Assembly: GCA_018222965.1 (NCBI GenBank)
Contig: JAAEZH010000049.1
Location: forward strand, 1-35,360
Length of the DNA stretch: 35,360 bases
Reading direction: 5' to 3'
Origin: Bacteroidota bacterium
GTDB lineage: Bacteria; Bacteroidota; Bacteroidia; Chitinophagales; Saprospiraceae
The notes beneath the pieces are model-generated. The model was not told where the DNA came from, searched no databases, and saw only the letters and a list, made by a program, of their open reading frames with translations. A program made the position numbers and the translations under genes. This document shows, piece by piece, positions 19,201 to 27,334 of the stretch (position 1 is the stretch's first letter; every line of letters begins with the position of its first letter).

Positions 19201-20075
19201 TCTGTAACCCGCAGGATATTTTCTTCATCCAATACGACATCCCGCTCGAGAATGATCTCGTTGCGTTCGATGGTCGTAACCTCACCGGTATCCTCATCTA
19301 CAAAATCCTCTGTCCAGGTGGTAAGCACCCTTGCAGCGAGTTTGCGACCGATAGATTTCTTGAGATCTTTTTCCGTGGCAGGAATTTCATCAGCCAGGTC
19401 GAAGAGATCCAGAATGGCTTTATCGGTGTCGTAACCAATAGCCCGCAAGAGAGTGGTAACCGGAAATTTTTTCTTACGGTCGATGTAAGCATACATCACC
19501 GTGTTGATGTCGGTTGCAAATTCCATCCAGGCTCCTTTAAAAGGGATTACCCGGGCAGAATAGATTTTGGTACCATTTGGGTGGAACGACTGGCCAAAGA
19601 ATACACCTGGTGAACGGTGAAGCTGAGAAACGATTACACGCTCAGCCCCATTGATCACGAAAGTACCTTTAGGGGTCATGTACGGAATGTTTCCGAGGAA
19701 TACATCCTGAACGATCGTCTCGAAATCGATATGCTCTTCATCGTTACAAGACAAGCGCAGTTTAGCCTTAAGCGGAACGCTGTAAGTCAAACCACGCTGC
19801 ATACATTCAGCGATGGAGTACCGCGGAGGGTCGACGAAGTAATCCAGGAATTCCAGAACGAAAATATTCCGAGCGTCTGTGATCGGAAAATTTTCCTGAA
19901 ATACACGGAATAGTCCTTCGTTCCCCCGATTCTCCGGTGTCGTTTCCAACTGGAAAAATTCCTGGAACGATTTTAGCTGGATTTCGAGAAGATCCGGATA
20001 TTCGCCGGAAAGCTTAATCTTACCGAAGTTGATCCGTCGTTCTTCAGCAGACTTTGCAATACCTTGTGATGCCAT
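16254..20075 (-). CDS. rpoB: DNA-directed RNA polymerase subunit beta
   Basis: The 1273-residue beta subunit. The start is placed at ATG 20075 ([14 protein letters not shown]); an in-frame TTG two codons upstream is less likely. The rifampicin-pocket region reads [20 protein letters not shown] followed by RISALGPGG. It keeps the Asp, His and Ser residues that are changed in common resistant mutants, so the site looks wild type. The conserved GRHGNKG and the C-terminal [20 protein letters not shown] are present. It is preceded by an unusually long, structured gap after rplL (20076-20486) and followed by rpoC after 50 bases. Confidence 0.99.
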   Translation of the reverse strand: MASQGIAKSAEERRINFGKIKLSGEYPDLLEIQLKSFQEFFQLETTPENRGNEGLFRVFQENFPITDARNIFVLEFLDYFVDPPRYSIAECMQRGLTYSVPLKAKLRLSCNDEEHIDFETIVQDVFLGNIPYMTPKGTFVINGAERVIVSQLHRSPGVFFGQSFHPNGTKIYSARVIPFKGAWMEFATDINTVMYAYIDRKKKFPVTTLLRAIGYDTDKAILDLFDLADEIPATEKDLKKSIGRKLAARVLTTWTEDFVDEDTGEVTTIERNEIILERDVVLDEENILRVTESGVEYVILQKEDVAEDYTIIYNTLQKDPSSSEMEAVNYIYRQLRGTEPPDDETARGIIDKLFFSDKRYNLGEVGRYKINRKLKLDISMDTLVLTKEDIIAIVQYLVRLMNQKAEIDDIDHLSNRRVRTVGEQLYSQFGVGLARMARTIRERMNVRDNEVFTPIDLINARTLSSVINSFFGTSQLSQFLDQTNPLSEITHKRRISALGPGGLSRERAGFEVRDVHYSHYGRLCTIETPEGPNIGLISTLCVHAKVNKMGFLETPYRPVDKGKVDLKNPIKYLSAEGEDFKRIAQANAPINEKGAFLSDRIKCREHGDFPVLTPDEIEYMDVAPNQIVGVSASMIPFLENDDANRALMGSNMQRQAVPLIRPSSPVVGTGLEGKVARDSRMLINAEGPGIVEYVDANEIVIRYDRSDEEQLVSFEDSRKSYKLIKFRRTNQGTCINLKPIVRRGDRVDKGQILCDGYATDDGELALGQNLQVAFMPWKGYNFEDAIVLSERVVREDVFTSLHIEHFEMDVRDTKLGEEELTNDIPNVSEDATKDLDENGIIRVGAWVREGDIIIGKITPKGESDPTPEEKLLRAIFGDKAGDVKDASMKAPPSTKGVVINKQLFARAKKDKVQKAQEKEMIKKLDEQHAINTNELKTILIDKLLILLKGKTSEGVRSIYNEVLIPKGTKFSQNVLRGLDYATVDYSNWTKDAHTNELIARLLHNFSIKFNEEVGRYKREKFNISIGDELPAGVLKLAKVYLAKKRKLKVGDKLAGRHGNKGIVSRIVRMEDMPFLEDGTPVDIVLNPLGVPSRMNLGQIFETVLGWAGVKLGMKFGTPIFDGAKSDEIEEYIQKANLPSYGQTYLYDGETGDRFHQQATVGVIYMLKLSHMVDDKMHARSIGPYSLITQQPLGGKAQFGGQRFGEMEVWALEAFGASTILQELLTLKSDDINGRAKAYEAIVKGDILPEPNIPESFNVLVHELRGLALEIKFD

Positions 20076-20185
20076 GTGCAAAAGAGGTTATGAGGTTTCG
20101 CATCCGACAGGTCTTTCCCTGCCCGACCTAATGTTCGATCTGTAGCCAAAGGGTCATAATATCAGTTGGGTATAGACAGCAAAAT

Positions 20186-20237
20186 CCTATCCCTTTAGCT
20201 GGCTTGTCGAAAACCGACAAACGCGAAAAGGAATAGG
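20186..20237 (-). other. Predicted stem-loop in the rplL-rpoB gap, rpoB-proximal
   Basis: On the minus strand an outer imperfect stem (CCTATTCCTTTT with AAAGGGATAGG) encloses an inner perfect stem TTGTCG-GTTTT-CGACAA (20204-20220). It lies about 110 bases before the rpoB start. There is no T-run, so it is not a simple terminator. A role in mRNA processing or control of rpoB expression is inference from position. Confidence 0.55.
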
Positions 20238-20399
20238 TTCCTGTAGTTATTTACCAAATTGATATTTCGCAAAGGCGATATGATCCTTTATGTCTGGCAC
20301 AATTTCCGGTCCCACCCGGAAGGTTTGGCCAATGATTACACTATATACAAAATGTCATGCATATAAGTTCATTAACCAGGTAGATTTTTATATGACAAT

Positions 20400-20435
20400 A
20401 GGCTTAGCAAAATCTTTTCAGAAATCGCTAAGCCT
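20400..20435. other. Stem-loop after rplL (candidate attenuator or processing site)
   Basis: AGGCTTAGC (20400-20408) and GCTAAGCCT (20427-20435) form a perfect 9-bp stem with an 18-base loop, about 50 bases after the rplL stop codon. Five T residues follow on the plus strand, but the operon runs on the minus strand, where the stem is not followed by a T-run. In other bacteria this gap holds an attenuator and an RNase cleavage site; that role here is inference. Confidence 0.55.
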
Positions 20436-20486
20436 TTTTGCCGTATATCTTGGACGCTTCGGCACCGGCCGATACGCCCTGACGCA

Positions 20487-20864
20487 TTACTTCAGCTCAA
20501 CGCTGGCGCCAACACCTTCAAGATCAGCTTTGATCTTTTCAGCTTCTTCTTTAGGAACACCTTCTTTAATTACAGAAGGAGCACCATCAACCAATTCCTT
20601 GGCATCTTTCAAACCAACGCCGAGGAGGTTTTTCACCTCTTTAACGACTTTCAGTTTTGCAGATCCGGCAGAAGTCAGTTCTACGTCGAACTCAGTCTTC
20701 TCCTCTGCTCCACCGCCTTCGCCACCACCAGCAGGGCCGGCGGCAACAGCTACGGCAGCAGCTGCAGGTTCGATTCCATGTTCGTCTTTAAGGATGGTTG
20801 CCAGTTCGTTTACCTCTTTAATAGTGAGACCAACCAACTGATCAGCAAGTGCATTCAAATCCAT
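20487..20864 (-). CDS. rplL: Ribosomal protein L7/L12
   Basis: A 125-residue acidic stalk protein. An N-terminal dimerisation region (1-32, [14 protein letters not shown]) is joined by an Ala/Gly-rich hinge (about 34-52) to the C-terminal factor-binding domain (from about 56). That domain carries [20 protein letters not shown] and ends VGASVELK. It binds elongation factors to the ribosome. It lies 64 bases after rplJ, the usual order, with which it forms the stalk complex. A 405-base gap separates it from rpoB, which may serve to uncouple the stoichiometry of ribosomal protein and polymerase genes. Confidence 0.99.
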   Translation of the reverse strand: MDLNALADQLVGLTIKEVNELATILKDEHGIEPAAAAVAVAAGPAGGGEGGGAEEKTEFDVELTSAGSAKLKVVKEVKNLLGVGLKDAKELVDGAPSVIKEGVPKEEAEKIKADLEGVGASVELK

Positions 20865-20928
20865 TGTAATAGTATTTAAGTAAGAGTCAACACAATAGTG
20901 CGTTGAGACTTGGAAGCCAAAAAATTAA

Positions 20929-21453
20929 TTACCCGCGCTCTTCCAGCGCTTTCAACAAGCCCATGAGCTTTTGACCACTTGACTGAAGGGCAGAAACCAC
21001 ATTCTTGCCAGGTGATTGGAGCAGGGCAATAATATCGCCAATAAGTTCTTCCTTGGATTTCAGGGAAGCAAGGGCATCGATTTGATCGTCGCCCTTATAA
21101 ACTGCACTGTCGATATAAGCTGCTTTGAGTACAGGTTTCTCCGCAGTTTTACGGAATTCCTTGATCACTTTTGCAGGTGCATTTGCGACCTCGGTAAAGA
21201 GGAGAGCAGTAGGACCTTTCAGTGAATCGAGGATCTCGCCATAACCTTTGTCTGCATCTGATGCTTCGAGGGCTTTTTTAGCGAGAGTATTTTTTACGAC
21301 CCGCATTTCAACACCCTTTTCAAAGAGCATTCCACGCAGGTTTGTTACTTGTTCTACCGTTAGAGTTGAAGAGTCGGTTACGTAGAAAAATTCGGAATTT
21401 GCGAATTTCTCCTTCAACTCCTCAATGACGGCCGTTTTTTCTTCTCTAGTCAT
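20929..21453 (-). CDS. rplJ: Ribosomal protein L10
   Basis: L10 is the base of the ribosomal stalk: it binds 23S rRNA and carries L7/L12 dimers on its C-terminal helix. The 174-residue protein begins MTREEKTAVIEELKEKF and contains the typical MRVVKNTLAKKAL segment and GPTALLF. It lies 41 bases after rplA and before rplL. In other bacteria the L10-L12 complex represses its own mRNA in the leader; no such leader can be identified with confidence in the short gap here. Confidence 0.98.
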   Translation of the reverse strand: MTREEKTAVIEELKEKFANSEFFYVTDSSTLTVEQVTNLRGMLFEKGVEMRVVKNTLAKKALEASDADKGYGEILDSLKGPTALLFTEVANAPAKVIKEFRKTAEKPVLKAAYIDSAVYKGDDQIDALASLKSKEELIGDIIALLQSPGKNVVSALQSSGQKLMGLLKALEERG

Positions 21454-21494
21454 GATTTAACTATTGAGAGTCGCCTTGTGAAGGAGCGACGCGA

Positions 21495-22187
21495 TTAACG
21501 AATTGTTTTAGAATCCACTTTAATTCCCGGGCTCATTGTACTGGCCACGGTAATCGAACGCATATAAGTACCTTTTGCGGAAGCAGGCTTCATTTTAGCC
21601 AGCGTACCAAGGAGTTCCTGTGCATTATCAGCCAGTTTCTCCGGAGTAAAGGAAACACGTCCAATAGAAGAGTGAATGATTCCGAATTTATCAACGCGGA
21701 AGGAAATCTTACCTCCCTTTACGTCATTTACAGCGCCGGCCACATCCATCGTTACCGTACCCGATTTCGGGTTAGGCATCAGTCCGCGAGGACCGAGGAT
21801 ACGACCAATCCGACCAACCTGTGCCATTACCTGAGGCATTGCGATACACACGTCGAAGCCAGTCCAGCCACCGGAAATTTTTTGAATGTATTCGTCGAGA
21901 CCGGCAAAATCAGCGCCGGCGTCTTTAGCTTCCTGCTCTTTGTCTGGCGTACAGAGAACCAAAACTGTTTTTGATTTACCTGTACCGTGCGGAAGCACTA
22001 CGGTTCCCCGGATTGCCTGATCGGATTTGCGGGGATCGATACCGAGACGAATGTGAAGGTCTACAGATGAGTCGAACTTGGTCTGATTAACTTCTTTAAC
22101 CAAAGCCATTGCTTCGCTGACTGAATACAGCTTTTCAGGATCGACCTTTTCAATTGCAGCCTTGCGTCTCTTAGAGATCTTTGCCAT
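21495..22187 (-). CDS. rplA: Ribosomal protein L1
   Basis: L1 forms the mobile stalk at the ribosomal E site. The 230-residue protein begins [15 protein letters not shown] and shows the family signature around [20 protein letters not shown] and the C-terminal MSPGIKVD. Length is normal. The 110-base gap from rplK contains two small hairpins, CCTTCCGGAAGG (22237-22248) and GGCAG-CCTCG-CTGCC (22246-22260), which overlap each other. L1 autoregulates its operon in other bacteria, so these are candidate binding structures, but this is inference. Confidence 0.98.
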   Translation of the reverse strand: MAKISKRRKAAIEKVDPEKLYSVSEAMALVKEVNQTKFDSSVDLHIRLGIDPRKSDQAIRGTVVLPHGTGKSKTVLVLCTPDKEQEAKDAGADFAGLDEYIQKISGGWTGFDVCIAMPQVMAQVGRIGRILGPRGLMPNPKSGTVTMDVAGAVNDVKGGKISFRVDKFGIIHSSIGRVSFTPEKLADNAQELLGTLAKMKPASAKGTYMRSITVASTMSPGIKVDSKTIR

Positions 22188-22297
22188 AATTCAATTTCAA
22201 TTTGAGGTGAATAACGTTGCAAACGGGTGCAACTCCCTTCCGGAAGGCAGCCTCGCTGCCATTCCTCTTTTTAATTATAGATGCTTTTTAGCTGTTG

Positions 22298-22741
22298 TTA
22301 CTGCTCCCAGGGTGGAGTGCCCGTTACTACGAATCCCATAGAACGCGCAGTACCCGCTACCATTTTCATTCCTGATTCTACCGTAAAGCAGTTGAGGTCT
22401 GGCATCTTGTTCTCCGCGATTGCGCGAACCTGATCCCAGGTTACCTTGGCTACTTTCTGACGATTTGGTTCAGGAGATCCTTTTTTTCCTTTAGCAGCTT
22501 CCATCAACTGCACAGCAGCTGGTGGTGTTTTGATGATAAAGTCAAAGGACTTATCCTTAAAAACGGTAATTACTACCGGGAGGAGTTTTCCGGCCTGATC
22601 CTGGGTTTTGGCGTTAAACCGCTTGCAAAACTCCATGATGTTGACCCCTTTAGCACCAAGAGCCGGACCTACCGGTGGAGCCGGATTTGCCGTGCCTCCG
22701 CGTACCTGCAGCTTTATAAAGCCATCAACTTCCTTTGCCAT
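22298..22741 (-). CDS. rplK: Ribosomal protein L11
   Basis: L11 binds the GTPase-associated centre of 23S rRNA with L10/L12. The 147-residue protein has the N-terminal [20 protein letters not shown] segment with the flexible proline-rich loop, [10 protein letters not shown], and the C-terminal rRNA-binding part ending [10 protein letters not shown]. Length is typical. It lies 113 bases after nusG on the same strand; that gap contains a small TCCCG-AAAAA-CGGGA hairpin (22792-22806) but no tRNA or promoter that I can recognise. Confidence 0.98.
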   Translation of the reverse strand: MAKEVDGFIKLQVRGGTANPAPPVGPALGAKGVNIMEFCKRFNAKTQDQAGKLLPVVITVFKDKSFDFIIKTPPAAVQLMEAAKGKKGSPEPNRQKVAKVTWDQVRAIAENKMPDLNCFTVESGMKMVAGTARSMGFVVTGTPPWEQ

Positions 22742-22854
22742 TGCTTATTGTCGTTTTAATCTAGGTTCTGACGCCTGACTCCAGGGAAGCGTCCCGAAAA
22801 ACGGGATCAAGAGCCAGTCTTATATTTATTTAGATACGTAGGTAAAATTGACTG

Positions 22855-23409
22855 CTACTGTTTTTCAACCTGCATGAAGTTCAATTCTACTTCTGTACCA
22901 CGGCCGAAGATTTTTACAATAACCTTCAGCTTTTTCTTTTCTTCGTTTACTTCCTGGATTTCTCCTACAAACTCGTTGAACGGTCCGTCTATAATCTTTA
23001 CCGTTTCTCCTACCAGGAACGGCTCCAACATGGTTTCGCCTTCAGACTGAGATTCATCCACCTTACCTAACAATCTGTTTGCTTCAGACTGCTGCATCGG
23101 AATCGGTGCATTTTTACCCAGAAAATGAATGACGTTCGGAATATTGGCAATCGTTGTGATCATTTCTCCGGAAAACCGGAGAGGATCAGCTTCTACAAGA
23201 ATGTAACCTGGAAGAATGTTCCTTTCAGAAATCACTTTCTTTCCATTGCGGATCTTGTACACCTTTTCTGTAGGTACCAGCACCTGGCTGACCACGTCGC
23301 GCCACTGCGAACGATCGATCTCAAGATCAATCCGTTCGCGGATCTTGCGCTCTTTACCGCTGATCACGCGAAGTGAATACCACTTTTTGCCGTTGCCTTC
23401 TTCCGCCAT
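22855..23409 (-). CDS. nusG: Transcription termination/antitermination protein NusG
   Basis: NusG binds RNA polymerase, suppresses pausing and links transcription to Rho or to the ribosome. The 184-residue protein has an N-terminal NGN domain (about 8-120), with KKWYSLRVISGKERKIRERI near the start and PGYILVEAD. A C-terminal KOW domain (about 128-182) reads VGETVKIIDGPFNEFVGEI and ends with the beta-strand segment FGRGTEVELNF. It follows secE by 20 bases, the standard secE-nusG order. Confidence 0.98.
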   Translation of the reverse strand: MAEEGNGKKWYSLRVISGKERKIRERIDLEIDRSQWRDVVSQVLVPTEKVYKIRNGKKVISERNILPGYILVEADPLRFSGEMITTIANIPNVIHFLGKNAPIPMQQSEANRLLGKVDESQSEGETMLEPFLVGETVKIIDGPFNEFVGEIQEVNEEKKKLKVIVKIFGRGTEVELNFMQVEKQ

Positions 23410-23429
23410 GCTTTCAGCCCTGTCGGGTT

Positions 23430-23624
23430 TTATGAATTAATGTCGTAAATGAACGTGAGTACTCCTTTGGAGATAAAATCCAGGCCGGCAATAACCAGCG
23501 CAAAGATGATAGATGCGACCACAACTGCGATCGTACTACTCTGAAGATTTCCCCAGCTTGGCCAGGTAACCTTGTTGATTAGTTCATTATAACTTTCGAT
23601 AATTGCAAGTCGCAACCTTTCCAT
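23430..23624 (-). CDS. secE: Preprotein translocase subunit SecE
   Basis: SecE is the small clamp subunit of the SecYEG channel in the inner membrane. The 64-residue form has the amphipathic N-terminal part ending in the conserved VTWPSW motif (19-24), followed by one transmembrane helix (about 32-52). The single-helix form is the usual one outside enterobacteria. It lies between tRNA-Trp and nusG on the same strand, which supports the identification despite its short length. Confidence 0.96.
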   Translation of the reverse strand: MERLRLAIIESYNELINKVTWPSWGNLQSSTIAVVVASIIFALVIAGLDFISKGVLTFIYDINS

Positions 23625-23670
23625 ATCAGTGCGATTAATAAGTTCTTGTCAAAAACACTTTTCTAACTTG

Positions 23671-23743
23671 CGCGGGCAGGAGGACTCGAACCCCCAGCCT
23701 ACGGTTTTGGAGACCGCCACTCTACCAATTGAGCTATGCCCGC
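23671..23743 (-). tRNA. tRNA-Trp (CCA anticodon)
   Basis: A 73-base cloverleaf on the minus strand. The acceptor arms GCGGGCA and TGCCCGC pair with discriminator G. The anticodon stem GCGGT/ACCGT holds loop CTCCAAA with anticodon CCA, and the T arm has GGTTCGAGTCC. The 3' CCA is not encoded. It sits between tuf and secE, a position common in bacteria. Confidence 0.97.
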
Positions 23744-23744
23744 T

Positions 23745-23795
23745 TTGTAGTTTGAGTGTGGGTTTCAGTGTGCGTTTGAGTTTGCGGTTTCAAAC
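23745..23795 (+). repeat. Degenerate GTTTGAG-type hexanucleotide array beside tRNA-Trp
   Basis: Starting directly at the 5' end of the tRNA-Trp gene, the plus strand runs through GTTTGAGTGTGGGTTTCAG and related hexamers to about 23795. It lies in the tuf to tRNA-Trp gap. The unit is the same as at 11791-11836 and 25456-25530. Confidence 0.8.
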
Positions 23796-23912
23796 CAATA
23801 ATCCCCACAGCAAACACCTATTCTTACAGACGTTGAAAGTAAGTACCCAAACAAGGGCACTTACTTTCCAACATATTGTCTGTTATCTAAAAGATTCCGA
23901 AGAACCTTGTGA

Positions 23913-25109
23913 TTACTCAATAATCTCAGTTACCTGACCGGCACCTACGGTACGACCACCTTCACGGATCGCAAAACGCAGACCTTTTTCCATGGCAATG
24001 GTGTTGAGAAGCGTAACTTCAAGCGTTACGTTATCACCAGGCATTACCATTTCTACACCGTCAGGAAGCTTCACGTCACCAGTTACATCAGTGGTACGGA
24101 AGTAGAATTGTGGACGGTAACCGTTGAAGAATGGTGTGTGACGACCACCTTCATCTTTTGCCAGTACGTAAACCTCACACTTGAATGTTTTGTGTGGGTT
24201 AACAGACTTAGGCGCACAGATAACCATACCACGCTTGATTGCTTCCTTCTCAATACCACGGAGGAGGAGACCAGCGTTGTCACCAGCTTCACCACGCGTC
24301 AGGATCTTACGGAACATCTCAACACCAGTTACAGTTGAAGTAAGTGGCTTCTCACCTTCAGGCAACATACCTACGATCTCAACCGGGTCACCAGAGTTAA
24401 TAACTCCACGCTCGATACGACCTGTAGCTACAGTACCACGACCTGTGATAGAGAATACGTCCTCAATTGGCATCAGGAATGGCTGATCAACGAGACGCTC
24501 AGGAGCAGGGATGTCATTATCAACTGCTGCCATCAAATCCATGATAGCTTTCGTTGCGTCTGCATCACCTTCCAGTGCTTTCAGAGCAGAACCCTGAATT
24601 ACAGAAGCGTCGTCGCCACCAAACTCATACTGGTCAAGAAGTTCGCGAACTTCCATTTCTACCAGCTCGAGCATTTCCTCGTCGTCTACGAGGTCAACTT
24701 TATTCATGAAAACAACGATCTTAGGTACACCTACCTGACGTGCAAGAAGGATGTGCTCCCGCGTCTGAGGCATTGGACCATCAGTTGCAGCTACTACCAA
24801 AATCGCACCGTCCATCTGAGCAGCACCAGTTACCATGTTTTTCACATAGTCGGCGTGACCAGGACAGTCAACGTGTGCGTAGTGACGATTTTCTGTTTCG
24901 TACTCTACGTGAGCTGTGTTAATTGTAATACCACGCTCTTTTTCTTCCGGCGCACCGTCGATATCGTCGTAGTTCATCTTTTCTCCTAAGCCAGCCTCTG
25001 CAAGAACATAAGTAATTGCAGCTGTCAGCGTAGTTTTACCGTGGTCAACGTGGCCGATAGTTCCTACGTTGAGGTGCGGCTTAGTTCTTTCAAAGGTTTC
25101 CTTAGCCAT
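23913..25109 (-). CDS. tuf: Elongation factor Tu
   Basis: EF-Tu delivers aminoacyl-tRNA to the ribosomal A site. The 398-residue protein has G1 GHVDHGKT (19-26), G2 RGITI, G3 DCPGH, G4 NKVD and a G5-like GSALKAL, followed by the two beta-barrel domains with [14 protein letters not shown] and the C-terminal [12 protein letters not shown]. It lies between tRNA-Thr(GGT) and tRNA-Trp and is probably transcribed from the tRNA promoter near 25815. I see no separate promoter in the 130-base gap before it (25110-25239). Confidence 0.99.
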   Translation of the reverse strand: MAKETFERTKPHLNVGTIGHVDHGKTTLTAAITYVLAEAGLGEKMNYDDIDGAPEEKERGITINTAHVEYETENRHYAHVDCPGHADYVKNMVTGAAQMDGAILVVAATDGPMPQTREHILLARQVGVPKIVVFMNKVDLVDDEEMLELVEMEVRELLDQYEFGGDDASVIQGSALKALEGDADATKAIMDLMAAVDNDIPAPERLVDQPFLMPIEDVFSITGRGTVATGRIERGVINSGDPVEIVGMLPEGEKPLTSTVTGVEMFRKILTRGEAGDNAGLLLRGIEKEAIKRGMVICAPKSVNPHKTFKCEVYVLAKDEGGRHTPFFNGYRPQFYFRTTDVTGDVKLPDGVEMVMPGDNVTLEVTLLNTIAMEKGLRFAIREGGRTVGAGQVTEIIE

Positions 25110-25239
25110 CGGGTTAAGATTTTTGCTTTGTTAATTTGATTAATTTCAATTAAATGTGCTTTCGCAACTTCTTTTCTTCGACTGATTACTCAGCCAAACC
25201 TGGCTGCTTCACCACTTTTCCTCTGGGAGTTACAACCGG

Positions 25240-25314
<75 letters not shown>

Positions 25315-25381
25315 TTACAGTCTTTCAAATAATGATAGACAAACTTAAAGCCCGAACATCTCAGGCTAAAGTTTGTCTTCG

Positions 25382-25454
25382 AGCGGGAGACGAGACTCGA
25401 ACCCGCGACCCTCAGCTTGGAAGGCTGATGCTCTACCAACTGAGCTACTCCCGC
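25382..25454 (-). tRNA. tRNA-Gly (TCC anticodon)
   Basis: A 73-base cloverleaf with acceptor arms GCGGGAG and CTCCCGC. The anticodon stem TCAGC/GCTGA has loop CTTCCAA and anticodon TCC; the T arm is GCGGGTTCGAGTCTCGT. Discriminator T; no encoded CCA. Confidence 0.97.
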
Positions 25455-25455
25455 T

Positions 25456-25530
25456 AGTTAGTTTGGGTTTGGGTGTGAGAGTGGGTGTGAGGGCGTTCCT
25501 CAAACTCAAACTCAAACTCATTCTCAAACT
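25456..25530. repeat. Inverted pair of GTTTGAG-type hexanucleotide arrays between tRNA-Gly and tRNA-Tyr
   Basis: The left half (25456-25494) runs in the GTTTGGGTTTGGGTGTGAG sense. The right half (25500-25530) runs in the opposite sense as CTCAAACTCAAACTC units. The halves are nearly complementary with a few bases (GCGTTC) between them, so the transcript of the tRNA cluster could fold into a long hairpin here. The same unit occurs at 11791-11836 and 23745-23795. Confidence 0.85.
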
Positions 25531-25536
25531 AAGATG

Positions 25537-25619
25537 TGGGGGTGATAGGAATCGAACCTATTCAGACAGAGTCACCAGATTTACAGTCTGGCCCGGCTCT
25601 CCAACTCCGGCGCACCCCC
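25537..25619 (-). tRNA. tRNA-Tyr (GTA anticodon)
   Basis: An 83-base class II tRNA with a long variable arm. Acceptor arms GGGGGTG and CACCCCC; anticodon stem CCAGA/TCTGG with loop CTGTAAA and anticodon GTA; T arm GGTTCGATTCC. Discriminator A; no encoded CCA. Confidence 0.97.
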
Positions 25620-25651
25620 GATCGTTATGTTTTGAACTTTTCTGGTATTCG

Positions 25652-25728
25652 TGGAGCCAGCAGAGGGATTCGAACCCCCGACCCGCTGATTACAAATCAG
25701 CTGCTCTGGCCAACTGAGCTATGCTGGC
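25652..25728 (-). tRNA. tRNA-Thr (TGT anticodon), CCA encoded
   Basis: Acceptor arms GCCAGCA and TGCTGGC; anticodon stem GCTGA/TCAGC with loop TTTGTAA and anticodon TGT; T arm GGGGGTTCGAATCCC. Discriminator T is followed by an encoded CCA (25652-25654). It is the first gene of the tRNA-tuf-secE transcript. Confidence 0.97.
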
Positions 25729-25814
25729 AAATTTTCCTGCAAGGATACCAAAAATCCTTTCTAAAACCTAACGACTTTTCAGCTTGTCAATAGAACTTTT
25801 TGCGTAAGCGGTTG

Positions 25815-25822
25815 CAAAGATA
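25815..25822 (-). promoter_or_regulatory. -7 promoter element (TATCTTTG) for the tRNA-tuf-secE cluster
   Basis: The minus strand reads TATCTTTG, an exact TAnnTTTG match about 87 bases before tRNA-Thr(TGT). An A/T-tract inverted repeat (25858-25884) lies 36-62 bases upstream of it, in the position of an UP-like element. No -33 TTG is found at the standard spacing. Confidence 0.55.
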
Positions 25823-25915
25823 GAACAAATTCCAAATAAAGAAAATACCCTGTCAAAAGTTTTTTAAAGATTTTTAAAAAAACTTCGCCGAAAGGCAGAA
25901 ACAGAACGCAAAATT

Positions 25916-25956
25916 AAAAAACCTCCCGAAATTATTTCATCCGGGAGGCTTTTTTA
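25916..25956. terminator. Terminator after hpf (bidirectional form)
   Basis: CCTCCCG (25922-25928) pairs with CGGGAGG (25942-25948) around a 13-base loop, with A-runs on the left and T-runs on the right, so it can work on both strands. On the minus strand it lies 17 bases past the hpf stop codon and separates the xerC-hpf transcript from the tRNA-tuf promoter. Confidence 0.9.
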
Positions 25957-25972
25957 CTTCTATGAGTTTACC

Positions 25973-26272
25973 TTAATAGGCACGAAGTTTTTCTTTATGC
26001 CGCTTTAATTGTCGTTTAAGCACGTCAACTACAGCTTCCACAGCTGCTTCAAAGGTCTTGTCTGTTTCACTGGCAAATAAGGTGTCTCCAGGCACATGCA
26101 CTTTCAACTCCGCTATCTTGTCCTTAACCTGCCCGGAATTTTCAAGTTTAAGAATAACCTCTGTTTCTACAATCCTGTCAAAAAAGGTATTCAACTTACT
26201 TACTTTCTTCTCGATAAAGTCCAACAACTTTTGGTCGGCTTTAAACTGTACTGATTCAACATGTAATTTCAT
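25973..26272 (-). CDS. hpf: Ribosome hibernation promoting factor, short form (HPF/RaiA family)
   Basis: This family binds the 30S subunit in stationary phase and blocks or dimerises idle ribosomes. The protein is 99 residues from the ATG at 26272 (MKLHVESVQFKADQKLLDF); an in-frame start at 26296 would add eight residues that are not typical. The fold is beta-alpha-beta-beta-beta-alpha, with ETEVILKLEN, KIAELKVHVPG, a FEAAVEAVVDVLKRQLKRHK helix and a basic C-terminus. The long-form dimerisation domain is absent. It lies 47 bases after the XerC-like gene on the same strand and is followed by a terminator. Confidence 0.93.
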   Translation of the reverse strand: MKLHVESVQFKADQKLLDFIEKKVSKLNTFFDRIVETEVILKLENSGQVKDKIAELKVHVPGDTLFASETDKTFEAAVEAVVDVLKRQLKRHKEKLRAY

Positions 26273-26319
26273 ACGTGCTCTTTTTATATATAACAATTAC
26301 AAGACAATAAGAAGTTCTC

Positions 26320-27219
26320 TTACTGCTCTGTTTTTTTCGCTTTAGGATGCGCTTTCTCATAGACCGCCCGTAACTTCTCCATAGAGTTGTGGGTGTACAC
26401 CTGAGTAGCAGCCAGGCTGGCATGTCCCAACAATTCTTTCACCGCGTTCAAATCGGCTCCGTGATCGGTTAAATGGGTCGCAAAGGAATGCCGCAGGACG
26501 TGCGGACTCTGTCGTTCTCCGGTGGAAACCAGGCCCAAATATTGCTTCACCTTTCGGTAAACGAAATTCGGATACAGGGGACTGCCTTTGTCTGTCAGGA
26601 AAAAAGCCGAAAATTCTGTGGCTTCAAAAGTGGCTGCCCGGGATTCCCGATACGCTTTAATCAATCCTTCCAGTGGAGGCAACAAAGGAATCCTCCGCTC
26701 CTTTCCGCCTTTCCCAAACACTCTGATCTGATTGCTGCGCACATCAATGTCCGGATCTTTCAGCCCCATCAACTCTGCCCGACGCATACCGGTGCTGTAC
26801 AGCATCTCCAACATCAGGCAATCGCGCAGGCCGGCAAAATCATCAGTAAAAGGTATTTGAGTAAACAGTTGTTCGAGCTGCTTTTCCTGTACAACTACCG
26901 GCAATTTTTTTCCGCCTTTCGGCGAAATGATCTTCTGCATGGGATCGACATCGATGCGTTCGTGTTGCAACTCAAACCGGAAAAAGGATTTTAAGGAAGA
27001 TATTTTGCGATTGACCGAGCGGGATTTCATCCCTCCATCCATTAAATGAACAATCCATGCCCGAATGTGAAAATGGTGAATTTCGGCAGCTTCAGTTATT
27101 TCATACATATCAGCCAGATATTGAAAACATTGTTCCAGATCTGTCAGATAAGCGCTTACCGTGTGATCGGAAAGCCGTCGTTCGTATTTCAAATATCGAA
27201 TGAAGCTGTCTGTGGTCAT
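26320..27219 (-). CDS. xerC: XerC/XerD-like tyrosine recombinase
   Basis: Xer recombinases resolve chromosome dimers at dif sites with FtsK. From the ATG at 27219 the protein is 299 residues; an earlier in-frame codon at 27249 adds ten residues. The N-terminal SAM-like DNA-binding domain (about 1-90) contains YERRLSDHTVSAY. In the catalytic domain the active residues are Arg146 (STGMRRAEL), the beta-hairpin Lys region GKGGKERRIP (169-178), His240 and Arg243 (SPHVLRHSF), His266 (LLGHASLAATQVYTH) and nucleophile Tyr275. All are present. The core chromosomal position next to hpf and tuf, and the length, favour a housekeeping Xer over an integrase. Whether it is XerC or XerD cannot be settled here, and no dif site is identified. 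Confidence 0.88.
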   Translation of the reverse strand: MTTDSFIRYLKYERRLSDHTVSAYLTDLEQCFQYLADMYEITEAAEIHHFHIRAWIVHLMDGGMKSRSVNRKISSLKSFFRFELQHERIDVDPMQKIISPKGGKKLPVVVQEKQLEQLFTQIPFTDDFAGLRDCLMLEMLYSTGMRRAELMGLKDPDIDVRSNQIRVFGKGGKERRIPLLPPLEGLIKAYRESRAATFEATEFSAFFLTDKGSPLYPNFVYRKVKQYLGLVSTGERQSPHVLRHSFATHLTDHGADLNAVKELLGHASLAATQVYTHNSMEKLRAVYEKAHPKAKKTEQ

Positions 27220-27334
27220 ATATGGTTCATGGCTAAGCCTCAGAATCAATCTACAGGGAAGTATCCCTATCCAATCAATAAGGTAATGACTTTAAACTAA
27301 AGATGCAATGCACGAAAGAATAAGGGTAAAACAA

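Noticed and set aside
20074-20081. TTG start for rpoB two codons upstream of the ATG
   Set aside because: The ATG at 20075 gives a normal N-terminus and ATG is the more common choice; the TTG adds only two residues.
23629-23937. A 102-codon plus-strand frame across tRNA-Trp
   Set aside because: It is antisense to tRNA-Trp and runs into the tuf 3' end; it has no protein-like features.
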